Below are positions 63,620-64,000 of a stretch of 64,000 nt of DNA, one piece after another (position 1 is the stretch's first letter; each line of letters begins with the position of its first letter). A program made the translations under genes and the position numbers. Source of the stretch: Bolinopsis microptera (lineage: Eukaryota; Ctenophora; Tentaculata; Lobata; Bolinopsidae). Below the pieces are notes generated by a model. It made no database searches. It was not told the origin of the DNA and saw nothing but the letters and a program-made list of their open reading frames with translations. The stretch is taken from contig NC_087077.1 in assembly GCF_026151205.1 (NCBI RefSeq), forward strand, positions 10,407,983-10,471,982. The letters are read 5' to 3'.

Positions 63620-64000
63620 ACATTTATTTTACAAGAAAGACACTAGCAGTTAGGCTTTTATTAATTTATAAATAGAAGTACTTATTTAAATCAGCAACAA
63701 GGATAAATAATATAGTCACCACAAAAATCCCCAAAAATATCAAGCGTAAATCATGCATAAATCCCGTAAGGCGTGAGTTTGTAACTTTGTGATTTTTGGT
63801 AGGGAGCATCACGACTCTCGACAAAGTAGTTTTGAAATAGAAAAAATAGAACAGGGTAAATTACTGATAAACTTGCTTGGAATATCCTTATCAACTCCTC
63901 GTTAACTTGTATCACTTAACTATTCTGATAACACACTATTATAACTCTCTAACAACTGACCAGTATCTCCATAGTAACTCCTTAGCAACTCTCTAGTTAT
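63620..64000 (-). repeat. Direct repeat, right copy (probable 3' end of a second membrane-protein gene)
   Basis: Matches 58815-59126 and then 59481 onward (CTCTCTAACAACTGACCAGT, CTCCATAGTAACTCCTTAGC) without the 355-bp insertion, and runs off the window. By spacing, the last exon of a second gene copy would be expected ~130-150 bp beyond 64000. Confidence 0.6.

Overview
The window is animal (metazoan) nuclear DNA. It has GT-AG introns throughout, long modular extracellular proteins, three non-LTR retrotransposons, a U6 snRNA copy, and many MITE-like and satellite repeats. The domain mix (F5/8C-like, sushi/CCP, Ig, GCC2/GCC3, LDL-receptor A, pentraxin/LamG, C-type lectin) suggests an invertebrate, possibly a cnidarian. 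That placement is inference; no species marker was seen.

Layout. 1-11,334 is a repeat block: a ~1.5-kb composite unit (foldback segment C, then B, then A) in about five copies, one inverted, with a ~540-bp element 'D' inserted at AT sites seven times. 11,335-15,293 has no recognised gene. 15,305-19,099 is one retrotransposition event, an RTE-type LINE (minus strand) joined to a U6 snRNA copy and bounded by an 11-bp target-site duplication. 20,246-36,885 (+) is gene 1: 22 exons, 856 aa, secreted, GCC2/GCC3 + CCP + several Ig domains. Its introns hold a full-length CR1/L2-like LINE (about 21,910-26,860, minus) and a LINE 3' fragment (29,517-30,215, minus). 37,581-58,682 (+) is gene 2: 42 exons, 2,170 aa, secreted, with a mosaic of adhesion/recognition domains. 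59,678-62,425 (-) is a five-exon gene for a 144-aa four-helix membrane protein whose first intron holds a 1.6-kb TIR element. Repeats on both sides suggest this small gene is tandemly duplicated beyond the right edge.

Gene models were built by hand from splice consensus and conserved phase; each totals a whole number of codons. Exon borders may be off by a base in a few places, and exons 12 and 37 of gene 2 need a non-obvious acceptor to stay in frame. Genes 1 and 2 are neighbours on the same strand with similar domains, and both probably encode extracellular recognition or matrix proteins.

The most unusual pattern is that minisatellites in genes 1 and 2 sit on intron boundaries and amplify splice signals: GTGAGT donors, TACTAAC-plus-pyrimidine branch/acceptor tracts, and CAG-ending units. 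One ~2.5-kb intron (49,833-52,364) is almost entirely repeated 5' splice sites followed by repeated branch-point/polypyrimidine units.
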